Source: Flavobacterium psychrophilum
Lineage (GTDB): Bacteria; Bacteroidota; Bacteroidia; Flavobacteriales; Flavobacteriaceae
Reading direction: 5' to 3'
Assembly: GCA_945890865.1 (NCBI GenBank)
Contig: CAMDDB010000012.1
Span: 1-62,899, forward strand
Length of the DNA: 62,899 nucleotides
Part shown: positions 7,984 to 17,022 of the stretch, piece after piece
How positions within the stretch are numbered: position 1 is the first letter of the stretch
Layout: every line of letters starts with the position of its first letter
Position numbers and translations under genes: made by a program
The notes under the pieces: generated by a model
The model's input: the letters and a program-made list of their open reading frames with translations, nothing else
Told to the model about the DNA's origin: nothing
Database searches by the model: none

Positions 7984-8679
7984 ATGAAAAAATTAGTAGT
8001 GGTGCTCCTTCTTTTTGTTGCCGAAGCACAGGCGCAAGAAACAAAGCAAATGCCCCAAATTACCGTAACGGGTGAAGGTAAACTGAAAGTAATCCCCGAT
8101 GAGGCATTTATTACACTAGCAGTTGAGAATAATGGTAAAGAGGCCCTCGAAGTCAAGAAGAAAAACGATGAACAAGTTGCAAAAGTACTTCAAGTGATCA
8201 AACGTTTTGGTATTGCACCCACCGATTTTCAAACCCAGCAAGTGAGTTTGTATAAAAATTACGATGAAGCTTCCAAAAAACAATCCTATTTAGCACATCA
8301 AACGCTAACAATACATTTAAAAAATCTTTCCCAATACGATGCCTTATTGCTGGAAGTCATGGAGGCCGGTATCAATAGTATACAAGGGGTCGAATTCAAG
8401 GCTTCTCAATTGAAGGTTTATGAAAGTCAAGTACGTAAAAATGCGATGGTAGCTGCCAAACAAAAAGCTATGGATTTTGTATCTGAATTACCGGGACAAA
8501 AAGTAGGAAAGGCCCTAGTGGTTTTGGATAGTTCGTTTACCCAATTCCCTCGAGCCGTTTTTTCTGAAATGAAAACCTATGCCATGGCAGCCGACGGTAT
8601 CGAAGTTTCTGAAGAAACCTTAGCCATAGGATCCCTAGAAATAAATGTAACAGTAACGGTAACATTTGCTCTCGAATAA
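7984..8679 (+). CDS. SIMPL domain-containing exported protein (DUF541)
   Basis: A 231-residue protein with a cleavable signal peptide (MKKLVVVLLLFVAEAQAQ) and one SIMPL/DUF541 domain over most of its length. The domain starts with the typical ITVTGEGKLKVIPDEA pattern and has GVEFKASQ near the middle. Family members are periplasmic or outer-membrane-associated, form oligomers and have no established enzymatic role. The C-terminus is a beta strand rich in V and T (LEINVTVTVTF). It ends just before a bidirectional terminator shared with the converging gene. Confidence 0.9.
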   Translation: MKKLVVVLLLFVAEAQAQETKQMPQITVTGEGKLKVIPDEAFITLAVENNGKEALEVKKKNDEQVAKVLQVIKRFGIAPTDFQTQQVSLYKNYDEASKKQSYLAHQTLTIHLKNLSQYDALLLEVMEAGINSIQGVEFKASQLKVYESQVRKNAMVAAKQKAMDFVSELPGQKVGKALVVLDSSFTQFPRAVFSEMKTYAMAADGIEVSEETLAIGSLEINVTVTVTFALE

Positions 8680-8682
8680 AAT

Positions 8683-8714
8683 AAAAAAAGACAGAATTTA
8701 GTTCTGGCTTTTTT
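8683..8714. terminator. Bidirectional terminator between convergent genes
   Basis: CAGAA/TTCTG hairpin extended by flanking A and T tracts through a single mismatch. It has a T run on both strands and separates the SIMPL gene from the 8722-9354 gene. Confidence 0.65.
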
Positions 8715-8721
8715 GTGTAAA

Positions 8722-9354
8722 TTATTTACATATTTTATTGTAATCGGCAACGGCTTCTTCAAAGGTACATGTTTCGTATTTTGGATTTGAAAAATATATT
8801 TTTTTATATGCTTCACATTCAAACATGTACTTGCTGATGATTTTTATCGTTTTTAATCCTTTAAGTCCAGAAACGTCATAGACCATGCCATCAGGCATTT
8901 TAACGCGACGAATGTATATTCCTTCTATGTTTTTCTTCATAACACCATTGGTGTTGAATGACCCATCAAAGTTTTCTTTCAATCGATAACTGACAGTAAC
9001 ATCATCAAAAACATCTACAATTATTTTGCCTGAAACAACCCTTTTACCATAGCGGTAATAGCCATCTGGCTTTTTAATGTTAAGGGGCATTCTTAAATAT
9101 AAAACACCATCTTGGCATAATTTTTCAATAGCTGGAATTTCATTTTTTCTCAATCGAATAGTTTCGTTGTTGTGGTTTACGTATTCAAAAACCACCATTT
9201 TGCCTTGCTCGTTGGTTTCAAATAAATTAATTTGACGGCAGGATATAGAATCTTTGGCTTGGGTAATGTAATAGTTTTGCGAAAACCCTTCATTACTGAT
9301 GATTAGACCAAAAAACAGGATAGTAAGTGTAATTTTATTTGTAGTAAATTTCAT
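8722..9354 (-). CDS. Hypothetical exported protein (210 aa)
   Basis: The N-terminal hydrophobic stretch ending near SNEGFSQ fits a signal peptide, so the mature protein is probably periplasmic or surface-associated. The rest is a mixed beta-rich domain with no motif I recognise. Four cysteines occur (in SCRQI, EKLCQDG, MFECEAYKK and YETCTF, with one more near the C-terminus), which may form disulfides. It is a single gene with its own promoter box at 9390-9397. No function is assigned. Confidence 0.75.
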   Translation of the reverse strand: MKFTTNKITLTILFFGLIISNEGFSQNYYITQAKDSISCRQINLFETNEQGKMVVFEYVNHNNETIRLRKNEIPAIEKLCQDGVLYLRMPLNIKKPDGYYRYGKRVVSGKIIVDVFDDVTVSYRLKENFDGSFNTNGVMKKNIEGIYIRRVKMPDGMVYDVSGLKGLKTIKIISKYMFECEAYKKIYFSNPKYETCTFEEAVADYNKICK

Positions 9355-9389
9355 AAGTTAAAATATTATAAACGATTTCTATAACGGTT

Positions 9390-9397
9390 CAAATATA
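9390..9397 (-). promoter_or_regulatory. Bacteroidetes -7 box for the 8722-9354 gene
   Basis: The minus strand reads TATATTTG (TAnnTTTG), 35 bases upstream of the ATG at 9354. Confidence 0.45.
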
Positions 9398-9526
9398 TTA
9401 TTTTTTTCTATTACTGCGATAGGGTTTGGGGAAATCGAAGATGTGTCATCAAACTTTTAATCCTAATTTTTTAACAAAAAAATTGAGGAATGTTGTCTTT
9501 TTTTATGAATTGATTGATAAATTTCC

Positions 9527-9534
9527 TAAGTTTG
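9527..9534 (+). promoter_or_regulatory. Bacteroidetes -7 box for the LamG/T9SS gene
   Basis: TAAGTTTG matches TAnnTTTG, 28 bases before the ATG at 9563. A TTG at 9510-9512 is only 14 bases upstream, shorter than usual. Confidence 0.5.
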
Positions 9535-9562
9535 AACCAACTAACATAATAACAAACTGCTT

Positions 9563-10504
9563 ATGAATCTAAAAAACTACTTTACAGTACTTTTTTGTTT
9601 TTGTGCCTCTTTTGTTTTTGGACAACCGCCTTCTTATGTTCCTACTTCAGGCTTACTTGCTTGGTGGGGAATGGCCAACGCAACAGACGCCACAACCAAC
9701 GGAAACACATTAACAGCTTTTAATTTAACTCCTACTACCGATCGATTTGGGAATGCTAATTCGGCGTATGCTTTTGACGGCACTTCGAGTTATTTAACGC
9801 GAACAAGTTTTGGTCACACCTTTACGCAAGCTGGAAGTTTTTCAGTGTCTATTTGGATCAAAAAAACAAATAATAATGTAGGTGTTGCCATTATGAGCGG
9901 AAGCACAGCCAGTTTGAATTTCATTTGGCTTGTTCAATCTGATGCAACAAAGGCTATTTTTGGAACCAACAAACAACAGTCTGCTTGGTTTTGGACCAAT
10001 GCTACAACAAATTTCGTACTCAATCAATGGGAACATTATGTAGGTGTTTATACTGCAAACACGATGACGTTTTACAGAAATGGTGTTTTGCAGGGAACCA
10101 CTACCAACACGCATACGAATGTATCCCAAGCTGCCCTTCCTTTTTGGATTGGTCGCGGAGTTTCAGGAGATTATTTTACGGGTAGTTTGGATGACATTGG
10201 TATTTGGAACCGAGCGTTAACTCCTAATGAAGTGGCTATATTGTTCCAAAGCCCTTTAGGATCGAATGATTTTGCTGCTGCTAAAGTAAACGTATTTCCA
10301 AACCCAGCAACAACAATACTTCACTTGGAAGTAGCTGCAGAAAACGTGGGGAAAACCTATCAAATTATTGATGAATTAGGAAGATCGGTAAGCAAACAAA
10401 CGATTGCAGACAGTACTTTAGAAATTTCAGTTGCTACTTTGAAAACCGGTATGTATTTCTTAAAAATTGACGGAATTGCTCCTGTAAAATTCATAAAAAA
10501 TTAA
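9563..10504 (+). CDS. Secreted LamG-like protein with type IX sorting domain
   Basis: A 313-residue secreted protein. A signal peptide (cleavage after SFVFGQ, about residue 20) is followed by a concanavalin A-like/LamG jelly-roll domain over residues 25-225, with LLAWWGMANATDATTNGN, FDGTSSYL, SFSVSIWIK and the closing GSLDDIGIWNRALTPNEV typical of LamG_3. Residues 240-313 form a type A type IX secretion C-terminal sorting domain (VFPNPATT, then TLKTGMYFLKI and a terminal basic KFIKN). The domain directs export across the outer membrane and surface attachment. LamG domains bind carbohydrate or protein ligands; no catalytic domain is present, so it is probably a surface adhesin or binding protein. 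Confidence 0.92.
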   Translation: MNLKNYFTVLFCFCASFVFGQPPSYVPTSGLLAWWGMANATDATTNGNTLTAFNLTPTTDRFGNANSAYAFDGTSSYLTRTSFGHTFTQAGSFSVSIWIKKTNNNVGVAIMSGSTASLNFIWLVQSDATKAIFGTNKQQSAWFWTNATTNFVLNQWEHYVGVYTANTMTFYRNGVLQGTTTNTHTNVSQAALPFWIGRGVSGDYFTGSLDDIGIWNRALTPNEVAILFQSPLGSNDFAAAKVNVFPNPATTILHLEVAAENVGKTYQIIDELGRSVSKQTIADSTLEISVATLKTGMYFLKIDGIAPVKFIKN

Positions 10505-10578
10505 TTTCTGGTTTATCGTAGTTCAGTATACTTGTTGCCGACCTTTTGCAGAAGTAGTCTAAATTTATTTAAAGACTT

Positions 10579-10610
10579 AAAAGACCTCTTATTTTTATAA
10601 GAGGTCTTTT
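10579..10610. terminator. Strong bidirectional terminator
   Basis: A perfect 13-base inverted repeat, AAAAGACCTCTTA / TAAGAGGTCTTTT, with a short T-rich loop. It lies between the LamG gene and the 3' end of tmRNA and can serve both. Confidence 0.85.
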
Positions 10611-10621
10611 GGTTCGAGTTG

Positions 10622-11016
10622 TGGAGTCGGAGAGAATCGAACTCTCGTCCAAACAAGCAATCAAAAAGGGTTCTACACGCTTAGTTTCCTCTTGAATTTT
10701 CGTTTAAAAGCAAGGCAGAAAACAGCCACTTTTAACTTAGCTTTATCAGTGTCGGAAAGGATTTAAAGCATTACCCTTCCTAGGTTTACTTTTACGGTTC
10801 TCCTATGTCAAACGCCATAAACCAAGGCTGTTGAGGAAAATCTAGCTTTCCGACCTGGTCGGAACTAGGCAAATCTTACTTTAATTCAGATTAAGCAGCT
10901 AAAGCGTAATTATTTTCGCCGTTTATAGGTGTGTACATTTGGATTTACGAGCTAAACATACAATGCTCGACGTGCTTACTAATTAATTCCACTCGCTGTC
11001 AAAACCAGTCGACCCC
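10622..11016 (-). ncRNA. ssrA: Transfer-messenger RNA (tmRNA)
   Basis: Rescues stalled ribosomes. The 5' end GGGGUCG (from 11016) pairs with CGACUCC near the 3' end, forming the alanine-type acceptor stem, and the T-arm reads GUUCGAUUC. The tag reading frame lies at 10920-10891: GGC GAA AAT AAT TAC GCT TTA GCT GCT TAA, encoding GENNYALAA with GGC as the resume codon. The 3' CCA is not encoded (the genome reads A-CAA after the stem) and must be added by tRNA nucleotidyltransferase. The length of about 395 nt, with the pseudoknot region following the tag, is normal for a one-piece Bacteroidetes tmRNA. A -7 box lies at 11044-11051. Confidence 0.96.
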
Positions 11017-11043
11017 AGTAGTTTTTGCTTTAGCATAGAAAGG

Positions 11044-11051
11044 CAAAAATA
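11044..11051 (-). promoter_or_regulatory. Bacteroidetes -7 box for tmRNA
   Basis: The minus strand reads TATTTTTG (TAnnTTTG), 28 bases upstream of the mature 5' end. This leaves a short leader for RNase P to remove. Confidence 0.55.
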
Positions 11052-11077
11052 CTAGGAATAGTTCAATAAAAAAAACA

Positions 11078-11107
11078 TTGTACGCTTAAAGTAAAATGTT
11101 ATATTTG
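11078..11107 (+). promoter_or_regulatory. -33/-7 promoter of the dehydrogenase-like gene
   Basis: TTG at 11078-11080 and TATATTTG at 11100-11107 with a 19-base spacer: a full match to the Bacteroidetes housekeeping consensus. Confidence 0.7.
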
Positions 11108-11145
11108 TAACATATACTAATTCTTTAGTTACAATATTGCAAATT

Positions 11146-12348
11146 ATGAAATTCGGACTCCTTAAAGAAAGAAAAACACCGCCCGATCGCAGAGTGGTTT
11201 TTTCACCTGATGAACTTCTTAGTCTACACGCTACATATCCAGAAGTAGAGCTATTTGTTGAAAGTTCAGACATTCGAGTGTTTACCGACGAGCAGTATCA
11301 ATCGGCTGGGTTTTCAGTTGTAAACGATGTTTCGCATTGCGATGTACTTTTTGGAGTAAAAGAAGTACCGGTAACGGCATTAATTCCGAATAAAAAATAT
11401 TTTTTCTTTTCGCATACCATAAAAAAACAACCCTACAATAGAAAACTATTACAAGCTATATTAGAAAATAATATCGAATTGTATGATCATGAAACCATTG
11501 TTGATGAAAATCACCAACGATTGATTGGTTTTGGGCGCTATGCCGGAATTGTAGGCGCTTATAATGGTATTAGAGCTTTTGGTATTAAATATGATCTGTT
11601 CACCTTGGCCAAAGCCGAAACCTTAAAAAGCCAAGAAGAACTAATTATGCGATTGAAACGTCAAATTTTACCCAACATCAAAATTGTGTTGACTGGTCAT
11701 GGTAAAGTGGGAATGGGGGCAAAAGAAATGCTAGACGGCATGAAAATAAAACAAGTGGCCGTCGAAGATTTTCTTACCAAAAAATACTCAGAACCCGTGT
11801 ACACACAAATTGATGTACTGGACTATAATAAAAGAATAGACGGAAAGCCAAGTTCAAAAGCAGATTTTTATGCCAATCCATCGGCTTATACGTCCAATTT
11901 TGGTCGGTTTTCAAAAGTAGCCGATTTATTTATGGCGGGACATTTTCATGGAAATGGCGCCCCAGATATCCTCACCCGTGAAATGTTACAAGCCCCCGAT
12001 AATAAAATACAAGTGGTTGCCGACATTTCTTGCGATGTAGCCGGACCCATAGCCTGTACCCTCAAGGCTTCAACTATTGCCGAACCATTTTTTGGATATT
12101 TACCTAGCGAACACAAAGAAGTGGCCTATACTCATCCAGCCTCTATAATGGTAATGTCGGTAGATAATTTGCCTTGTGAATTACCAAAAGACGCCAGTGA
12201 AGGCTTTGGAAAAACATTCTTGCAACATGTTGTCCCTGCTTTTTTTAGTGGCGATAGGGATGGCATTTTGCAACGAGCAAAAATAACTGAAAAAGGTAAA
12301 TTGACCCCTAAATTTGCCTATCTTCAAGACTATATCGACGGAAAATAA
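11146..12348 (+). CDS. NAD(P)-dependent oxidoreductase, alanine/saccharopine dehydrogenase-like
   Basis: A 400-residue protein with the AlaDH/PNT-type N-terminal domain, opening KFGLLKERKTPPDRRVVFSP (the conserved K-E residues near the start are typical). A nucleotide-binding segment, KIVLTGHGKVGMGAKEML, lies near residues 184-201. The overall layout resembles NAD-dependent saccharopine dehydrogenases (L-lysine forming). GHFHGNGAPDILT, VADISCDVAGPIACT and THPASIMVMSVDNLP are strongly family-like. The substrate is not established in Bacteroidetes. A TTG at 11137 would add three residues, but the ATG at 11146 matches the family N-terminus. It stands alone, driven by the promoter at 11078-11107. 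Confidence 0.85.
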   Translation: MKFGLLKERKTPPDRRVVFSPDELLSLHATYPEVELFVESSDIRVFTDEQYQSAGFSVVNDVSHCDVLFGVKEVPVTALIPNKKYFFFSHTIKKQPYNRKLLQAILENNIELYDHETIVDENHQRLIGFGRYAGIVGAYNGIRAFGIKYDLFTLAKAETLKSQEELIMRLKRQILPNIKIVLTGHGKVGMGAKEMLDGMKIKQVAVEDFLTKKYSEPVYTQIDVLDYNKRIDGKPSSKADFYANPSAYTSNFGRFSKVADLFMAGHFHGNGAPDILTREMLQAPDNKIQVVADISCDVAGPIACTLKASTIAEPFFGYLPSEHKEVAYTHPASIMVMSVDNLPCELPKDASEGFGKTFLQHVVPAFFSGDRDGILQRAKITEKGKLTPKFAYLQDYIDGK

Positions 12349-12504
12349 CACTTATTTATTGTAGTGCTTCATGTGAGATAGCGAGACAACTCAAACGATT
12401 TCGTTAATAACTATGAAGCGATCCTGTTGTTTGCATTCAAGTTAAAGCCTATTTTTATGCATTAATTGAAATTGTAATTTTCATAACCTTCAAATAATAG
12501 TTGC

Positions 12505-14604
12505 ATGAAAAAATTTATAATTGGTTTTATTTTTTGCTTTGGAATAAGCAGTTGGGCACAAGAAATTCAGTCGCCTTCCAAAAAAATTAGTGTTTCTTTT
12601 TCACTTACTCCAGCCGGAAAACCTGCTTATCAGGTTTCATATTTGAATCAAAAAATAGTAGAAGAAAGTACTTTAGGAATTGTATTAAAAGACAATGTGG
12701 CACTTGATCATGGGTTTACCATACTCAATCAAGTAGCAACGTCTGTTAACGAGTCTTGGCAACCGGTTTTGGGAGGGCAGGCCACCATTCAAAATGTGTA
12801 CAACCAAATAACCTTTTATTTACTTCAAAAGGAAACCAACCGAAAACTCAACATTATTTTTAGAGTGTATAACGAAGGGGTAGCTTTCAGATATGATATT
12901 CCCAAACAATCCAATTTGAACTATTTTGTGGTATCTGATGAACTGTCTAGCTTTAACTTAACTGAAAATTACAAAGCGTTTTGGATTCCGGGAGATTATG
13001 ACAGTCAAGAATATGCCTATAACGAAACGAATTTATCCGATATCGACAATTCAAAATTGGACATGAACAATGGGATCGGAGTAAAATCTATAGCCAGTCC
13101 GTATCGTGTTCAATCGCCGTTAATGTTAAAATCAGCATCCGGAATTTATATCAATATTTTTGAAGCCGCCGTAGTCAATTATCCCGTAATGCATTTGGAT
13201 GTAGATCCCAATAAATTTGATTTGAAGTCTAATTTGGTTCCTAATGCAATAGGAGATAAGGCCTATTTGCAAGCGCCTTGTGTTTCTCCTTGGCGAACCA
13301 TCATGATTTCAAATGATGCGCGCGATATTGTGGGTTCAAAAATGATTCTCAATTTAAATGAACCTTCAAAAATAGCTGATACTTCTTGGATCAAACCCAT
13401 GAAATATGTTGGAATTTGGTGGGAAATGCACATTGGAAAAGCAACGTGGGATTATGCAGGAAGTCAAAATGCTCAAAATGCAGCCGACGAAGCTTTGAAG
13501 CCGTCTGGAAAACATGGCGCTACCACTGCCAATACCAAACGATACATTGATTTTGCGGCAACGCATGGTTTTGATGGGGTTTTGGTAGAAGGATGGAACG
13601 CAGGTTGGGAAGACTGGTTTGGCAATTGGAAAGAAAATGTATTCGATTTTGTGACACCCTATCCCGATTTTAATTTGAAAGAAGTTAATGATTATGCGAA
13701 AGCAAAAGGCATAAAAATGATCATGCATCACGAAACATCCGGATCGGTGGCTAATTACGAGCGCCATTTAGATCGCGCTTTTGAGTTAATGCAACAATAT
13801 GGATATCCAGCAGTAAAATCGGGATATGTGGGTAAAATAATTCCAAGGGGTGAGTTCCATGACGGACAAACTATGGTGAATCATTATAATTTTGTTGCAC
13901 AACGCGCTGCCGATTATAAATTAATGATAAACTCACACGAGAGTTCCAGACCCACAGGTTATAGCCGAACGTATCCTAATTATATTGCAGCTGAAGCAGC
14001 ACGTGGAAACGAGTTTAATGCGTGGTCAATAGGAAACCCACCCATGCATGAAACCCTACTTCCGTTCACCCGATTGTTAGGCGGGCCTATGGATTATACA
14101 CCTGGTATTTTTGAAATTAAGATGAATGTTTACGATCCGGCAAAGAAGGAACAAGTACATACAACTTTGGCAAAACAATTAGCGTTATATGTTACGATGT
14201 ATTCTCCTTTACAAATGGCTGCCGATTTACCTGAGAATTATGAAAAATATTTAGATGCGTTTCAATTCATTAAAGATGTGGCTTTAAATTGGGATCAATC
14301 GCTTTATATAGAAGCAGAACCGGGAGATTATTTAACCGTTGCCCGAAAAACAAAAGGAAAAGATGAATGGTTTTTAGGGGCAATTACCGATGAAAACGCT
14401 AGAAAAACAGTTGTCGATTTAAATTTTTTAACTCCAGGAAAAAAATACAAAGCCATTATTTATGAGGACGGGAAAGATGCCCATTGGGAAAAAAATCCGA
14501 AATCATATGCTATAAAAACTATACAAGTGACTTCAAATTCAAAAATTAAGTTAAATTTGGCTAATGGCGGTGGAACCGCTATTAGTTTCACTGTAATTAA
14601 CTAA
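12505..14604 (+). CDS. Glycoside hydrolase family 97, SusB-like inverting alpha-glucosidase
   Basis: A 699-residue exported GH97 enzyme: signal peptide (MKKFIIGFIFCFGISSWAQ), N-terminal beta-supersandwich (to about 290), TIM barrel and C-terminal beta domain. Glutamates align with those of Bacteroides SusB: E410 in MHHETSG, E479 in INSHESSRPTG and E503 in ARGNEFNAW. The 69- and 24-residue spacings equal those of SusB E439, E508 and E532. A glycine-containing KSGYVG stands where retaining GH97 alpha-galactosidases have a nucleophilic Asp, so I infer the inverting alpha-glucosidase type. It probably releases glucose from maltooligosaccharides in the periplasm. The sugar transporter follows 31 bases later in the same operon. 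Confidence 0.94.
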   Translation: MKKFIIGFIFCFGISSWAQEIQSPSKKISVSFSLTPAGKPAYQVSYLNQKIVEESTLGIVLKDNVALDHGFTILNQVATSVNESWQPVLGGQATIQNVYNQITFYLLQKETNRKLNIIFRVYNEGVAFRYDIPKQSNLNYFVVSDELSSFNLTENYKAFWIPGDYDSQEYAYNETNLSDIDNSKLDMNNGIGVKSIASPYRVQSPLMLKSASGIYINIFEAAVVNYPVMHLDVDPNKFDLKSNLVPNAIGDKAYLQAPCVSPWRTIMISNDARDIVGSKMILNLNEPSKIADTSWIKPMKYVGIWWEMHIGKATWDYAGSQNAQNAADEALKPSGKHGATTANTKRYIDFAATHGFDGVLVEGWNAGWEDWFGNWKENVFDFVTPYPDFNLKEVNDYAKAKGIKMIMHHETSGSVANYERHLDRAFELMQQYGYPAVKSGYVGKIIPRGEFHDGQTMVNHYNFVAQRAADYKLMINSHESSRPTGYSRTYPNYIAAEAARGNEFNAWSIGNPPMHETLLPFTRLLGGPMDYTPGIFEIKMNVYDPAKKEQVHTTLAKQLALYVTMYSPLQMAADLPENYEKYLDAFQFIKDVALNWDQSLYIEAEPGDYLTVARKTKGKDEWFLGAITDENARKTVVDLNFLTPGKKYKAIIYEDGKDAHWEKNPKSYAIKTIQVTSNSKIKLNLANGGGTAISFTVIN

Positions 14605-14635
14605 ACTATTTTAACCAAACCAATTAACTAAAATT

Positions 14636-16072
14636 ATGAGTACAAACCAAATTAAAACAAACTGGGCTCAGTTTATTCCCTTAGTAACTGTTTTCTTCTT
14701 TTGGGGATTTGTTGCTGCAAGTAACGATATTTTAATCCCAGTATTTAAAAAAGCATTTGACCTTACACAAGTTCAAAGTCAACTAGTTTCACTCGCTTTT
14801 TACATTGCTTATACTGTTGGATCTTTACTGTATTTGCTGATTTCTTATATAACTAAAGGAGACTTAATCAATAGATTAGGTTATAAGAATTCTTTGGCCT
14901 TAGGCCTAGCGATTTCTGCCTTGGGTACATTATTGTTTTATCCAGCCGCTAATACTGGTTCCTTTACTTTAATGTTGTCGGGGTTGTTTATTGTGGCTCT
15001 TGGGTTTTCATTACAACAAACAGTAGCCAATCCGTTAGCGATTGCTTTGGGTCCAATAACGACTGGATCGCAACGTCTAACACTTGCAGGTGGGATCAAT
15101 AACTTAGGAACTACGATTGGACCATTAATTGTGAGTTTTGCTATTTTTGGTTCGGCTACATCTGGCAATACCGATATGAGCATCGAAAGTGTTAAAATAC
15201 CTTACCTGATTTTAGGTGCAGCTTTTCTATTGGTTGCGCTATTGCTTAAATTTTCTTCATTGCCCGACAAGCCTCAGGCTATTGTAGAATCTGAAGATGA
15301 AAAAGCAGCTACTAGAAGTTCGGCATTAAAGTATCCTCAATTGATATTAGGGATGATTGCCATATTTGTTTATGTAGGGGTGGAAGTATCTACGGCCAGT
15401 AACTTGCCGGCTTACATGGAGAAAAATTTAGGATTTTTAACGAAAGACATCGCACCTTATATTTCTTTATATTGGGCCAGTTTAATGATTGGTCGTTGGA
15501 CTGGAGCTGTAGAGGCATTTACGGATCAGATGAATTTGCAAAAAATATTACGATTTATCGCTCCCTATTTAGCATTTGGAGTTTTCTTATTTGTGAATGC
15601 AATTGCTAAACACGATTTGACTCCTTTTTATATTTATGCTTTAATTATATTGGTATTGATTTTGGCTGATATAGCGAGTAAAGGTAATCCAGCTAGAATG
15701 TTGTTAATCTTTTCATCATTAGGGATTGTTGCGCTAATTATAGGTATGGTTACAGATGGTATGGTAAGTGTTTATGCCTTTACAAGTGTAGGTTTATTTT
15801 GTAGTACACTTTGGCCTTGTATTTTTACACTAGCTGTAAGTGGGTTAGGAAAGCACACCAGTCAGGGTAGTAGTTTCTTAATCATGATGATTATGGGGGG
15901 TGGTTTTGTAAGTTTATTACAGGGTTATATTGCCGATGTTTCTACCATACAAACAAGTTATATTGTTGGTGTATTCTGTTTTGCTTATTTAGCTTTCTAT
16001 GCATGGAAAGTTTCCGGAATATTAAAAAATCAAGGAATTAATTTTGATAAAAAAGCAACGGGTGGTCATTAA
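14636..16072 (+). CDS. Sugar MFS transporter (FHS/FucP-like)
   Basis: A 478-residue major facilitator of the fucose-galactose-glucose:H+ symporter group with about 12 membrane segments. Family motifs include FFFWGFVAASNDILIPVFKKAF at the first segment, LGFSLQQTVANPLAIALGP near 125-143 and AGGINNLGTTIGPL near 151-164, plus TSQGSSFLIMMIMGGG late in the protein. It imports a hexose by proton symport across the inner membrane. Being downstream of the GH97 alpha-glucosidase, it probably takes up the glucose released by that enzyme. A terminator follows at 16091-16123. Confidence 0.92.
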   Translation: MSTNQIKTNWAQFIPLVTVFFFWGFVAASNDILIPVFKKAFDLTQVQSQLVSLAFYIAYTVGSLLYLLISYITKGDLINRLGYKNSLALGLAISALGTLLFYPAANTGSFTLMLSGLFIVALGFSLQQTVANPLAIALGPITTGSQRLTLAGGINNLGTTIGPLIVSFAIFGSATSGNTDMSIESVKIPYLILGAAFLLVALLLKFSSLPDKPQAIVESEDEKAATRSSALKYPQLILGMIAIFVYVGVEVSTASNLPAYMEKNLGFLTKDIAPYISLYWASLMIGRWTGAVEAFTDQMNLQKILRFIAPYLAFGVFLFVNAIAKHDLTPFYIYALIILVLILADIASKGNPARMLLIFSSLGIVALIIGMVTDGMVSVYAFTSVGLFCSTLWPCIFTLAVSGLGKHTSQGSSFLIMMIMGGGFVSLLQGYIADVSTIQTSYIVGVFCFAYLAFYAWKVSGILKNQGINFDKKATGGH

Positions 16073-16090
16073 AATGATGCGCTAATAAAT

Positions 16091-16123
16091 AAAAACGTCT
16101 CAATACAATTGAGACGTTTTTTT
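16091..16123. terminator. Intrinsic terminator after the GH97-transporter operon
   Basis: Perfect 13-base inverted repeat AAAACGTCTCAAT / ATTGAGACGTTTT followed by a T run. It can also stop the converging kdsA operon. Confidence 0.85.
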
Positions 16124-16162
16124 ATGTAGTGAAGGCAATTGCTTCTATGTGAAGGGTAAAAA

Positions 16163-17008
16163 TTAGATTCTAAAAATGCCACCCACACTTATTATACGTT
16201 GTAAAAACCAAAAATGTTGTTCAGCTTTGTCGGCAGTATTATTAGTTGTTCGGATGTCGTTCATGTCAATATATCCGCCTTTTAATTCAGTTTGGATAAA
16301 GAAATATTTGAAAAAGGTAACGTTCAATCCTACTTTTGCAGAAACGCCATAACCCGAAATATGAAATTGATCGTATCGCTCTTTGTTAAGTAATTTGGTA
16401 TTTGTTTTTGGGAACAATATACCCGCTCCGATGCCCTCTGTTAGATTAATTTGAAATTTATCAGTATTAGGTAAGTGGAACAGTTTAGACACATCGTCAA
16501 CACGAGAAAATTCGGTATTTACATAGTTCAAACCGTCGGTGTGTTCAAAGGTTAAGAAATTTTTATCTAAGGTTAATGTATTGGCTGTTGGGTTTTCATT
16601 ATACGTACCCGCATTTGGATAGTAGCCTGTATAGTTTACCGTTATATCGTTGTAAATCACATATTTCATGTGGTCAACACCAATGGAAATGTTGTAATGA
16701 TCGGTAATAAAATACCCCAATCTAAAATTTGTTTGTGGGATGGTCATCTTTGTTGGATTAATATAGTCAATATGCCACCCTTTAGGCTTGTCGTGGGCTG
16801 CTACGTCATATAATGTAAAATCATAATTGGTTCCCTTGAAATGAATGTCAGAACGTGAGTAGGAATCGCGGTTGCCGCCCCAAAAAATATAAAATTTTCC
16901 TTTGTTTTTGCTCGTGTATTTTTCAGGATTTTCAACTGTTTCTTGCGAAAAGGTGTACTGTGAAAAAATACAAAAAGTTAGTACAACCATTAAAAATGGA
17001 TGTTTCAT
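16163..17008 (-). CDS. Putative outer membrane beta-barrel protein
   Basis: A 281-residue protein with a signal peptide (cleavage after YTFSQ) and alternating aromatic/hydrophobic strands throughout, ending in ISVGGIFRI. This fits a small outer membrane beta-barrel of the OmpW/outer-membrane-like superfamily. Segments such as FRLGYFITDHYNISIGVDHMKYV and FKYFFIQTELKGGYID look like barrel strands. No substrate or named family is recognised. It begins 14 bases after kdsA on the same strand, so the two share a transcript. Confidence 0.8.
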   Translation of the reverse strand: MKHPFLMVVLTFCIFSQYTFSQETVENPEKYTSKNKGKFYIFWGGNRDSYSRSDIHFKGTNYDFTLYDVAAHDKPKGWHIDYINPTKMTIPQTNFRLGYFITDHYNISIGVDHMKYVIYNDITVNYTGYYPNAGTYNENPTANTLTLDKNFLTFEHTDGLNYVNTEFSRVDDVSKLFHLPNTDKFQINLTEGIGAGILFPKTNTKLLNKERYDQFHISGYGVSAKVGLNVTFFKYFFIQTELKGGYIDMNDIRTTNNTADKAEQHFWFLQRIISVGGIFRI

Positions 17009-17022
17009 CTGAGGTATTAAAA

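Noticed and set aside
10621..10660. Possible tRNA gene at the end of the 10.6 kb hairpin region
   Set aside because: The T-arm and acceptor are the tRNA-like end of tmRNA; there is no anticodon arm.
13366..13767. 133-codon open frame opposite the GH97 gene
   Set aside because: Shadow of the conserved GH97 barrel; cysteine and phenylalanine rich with no coherent domain.
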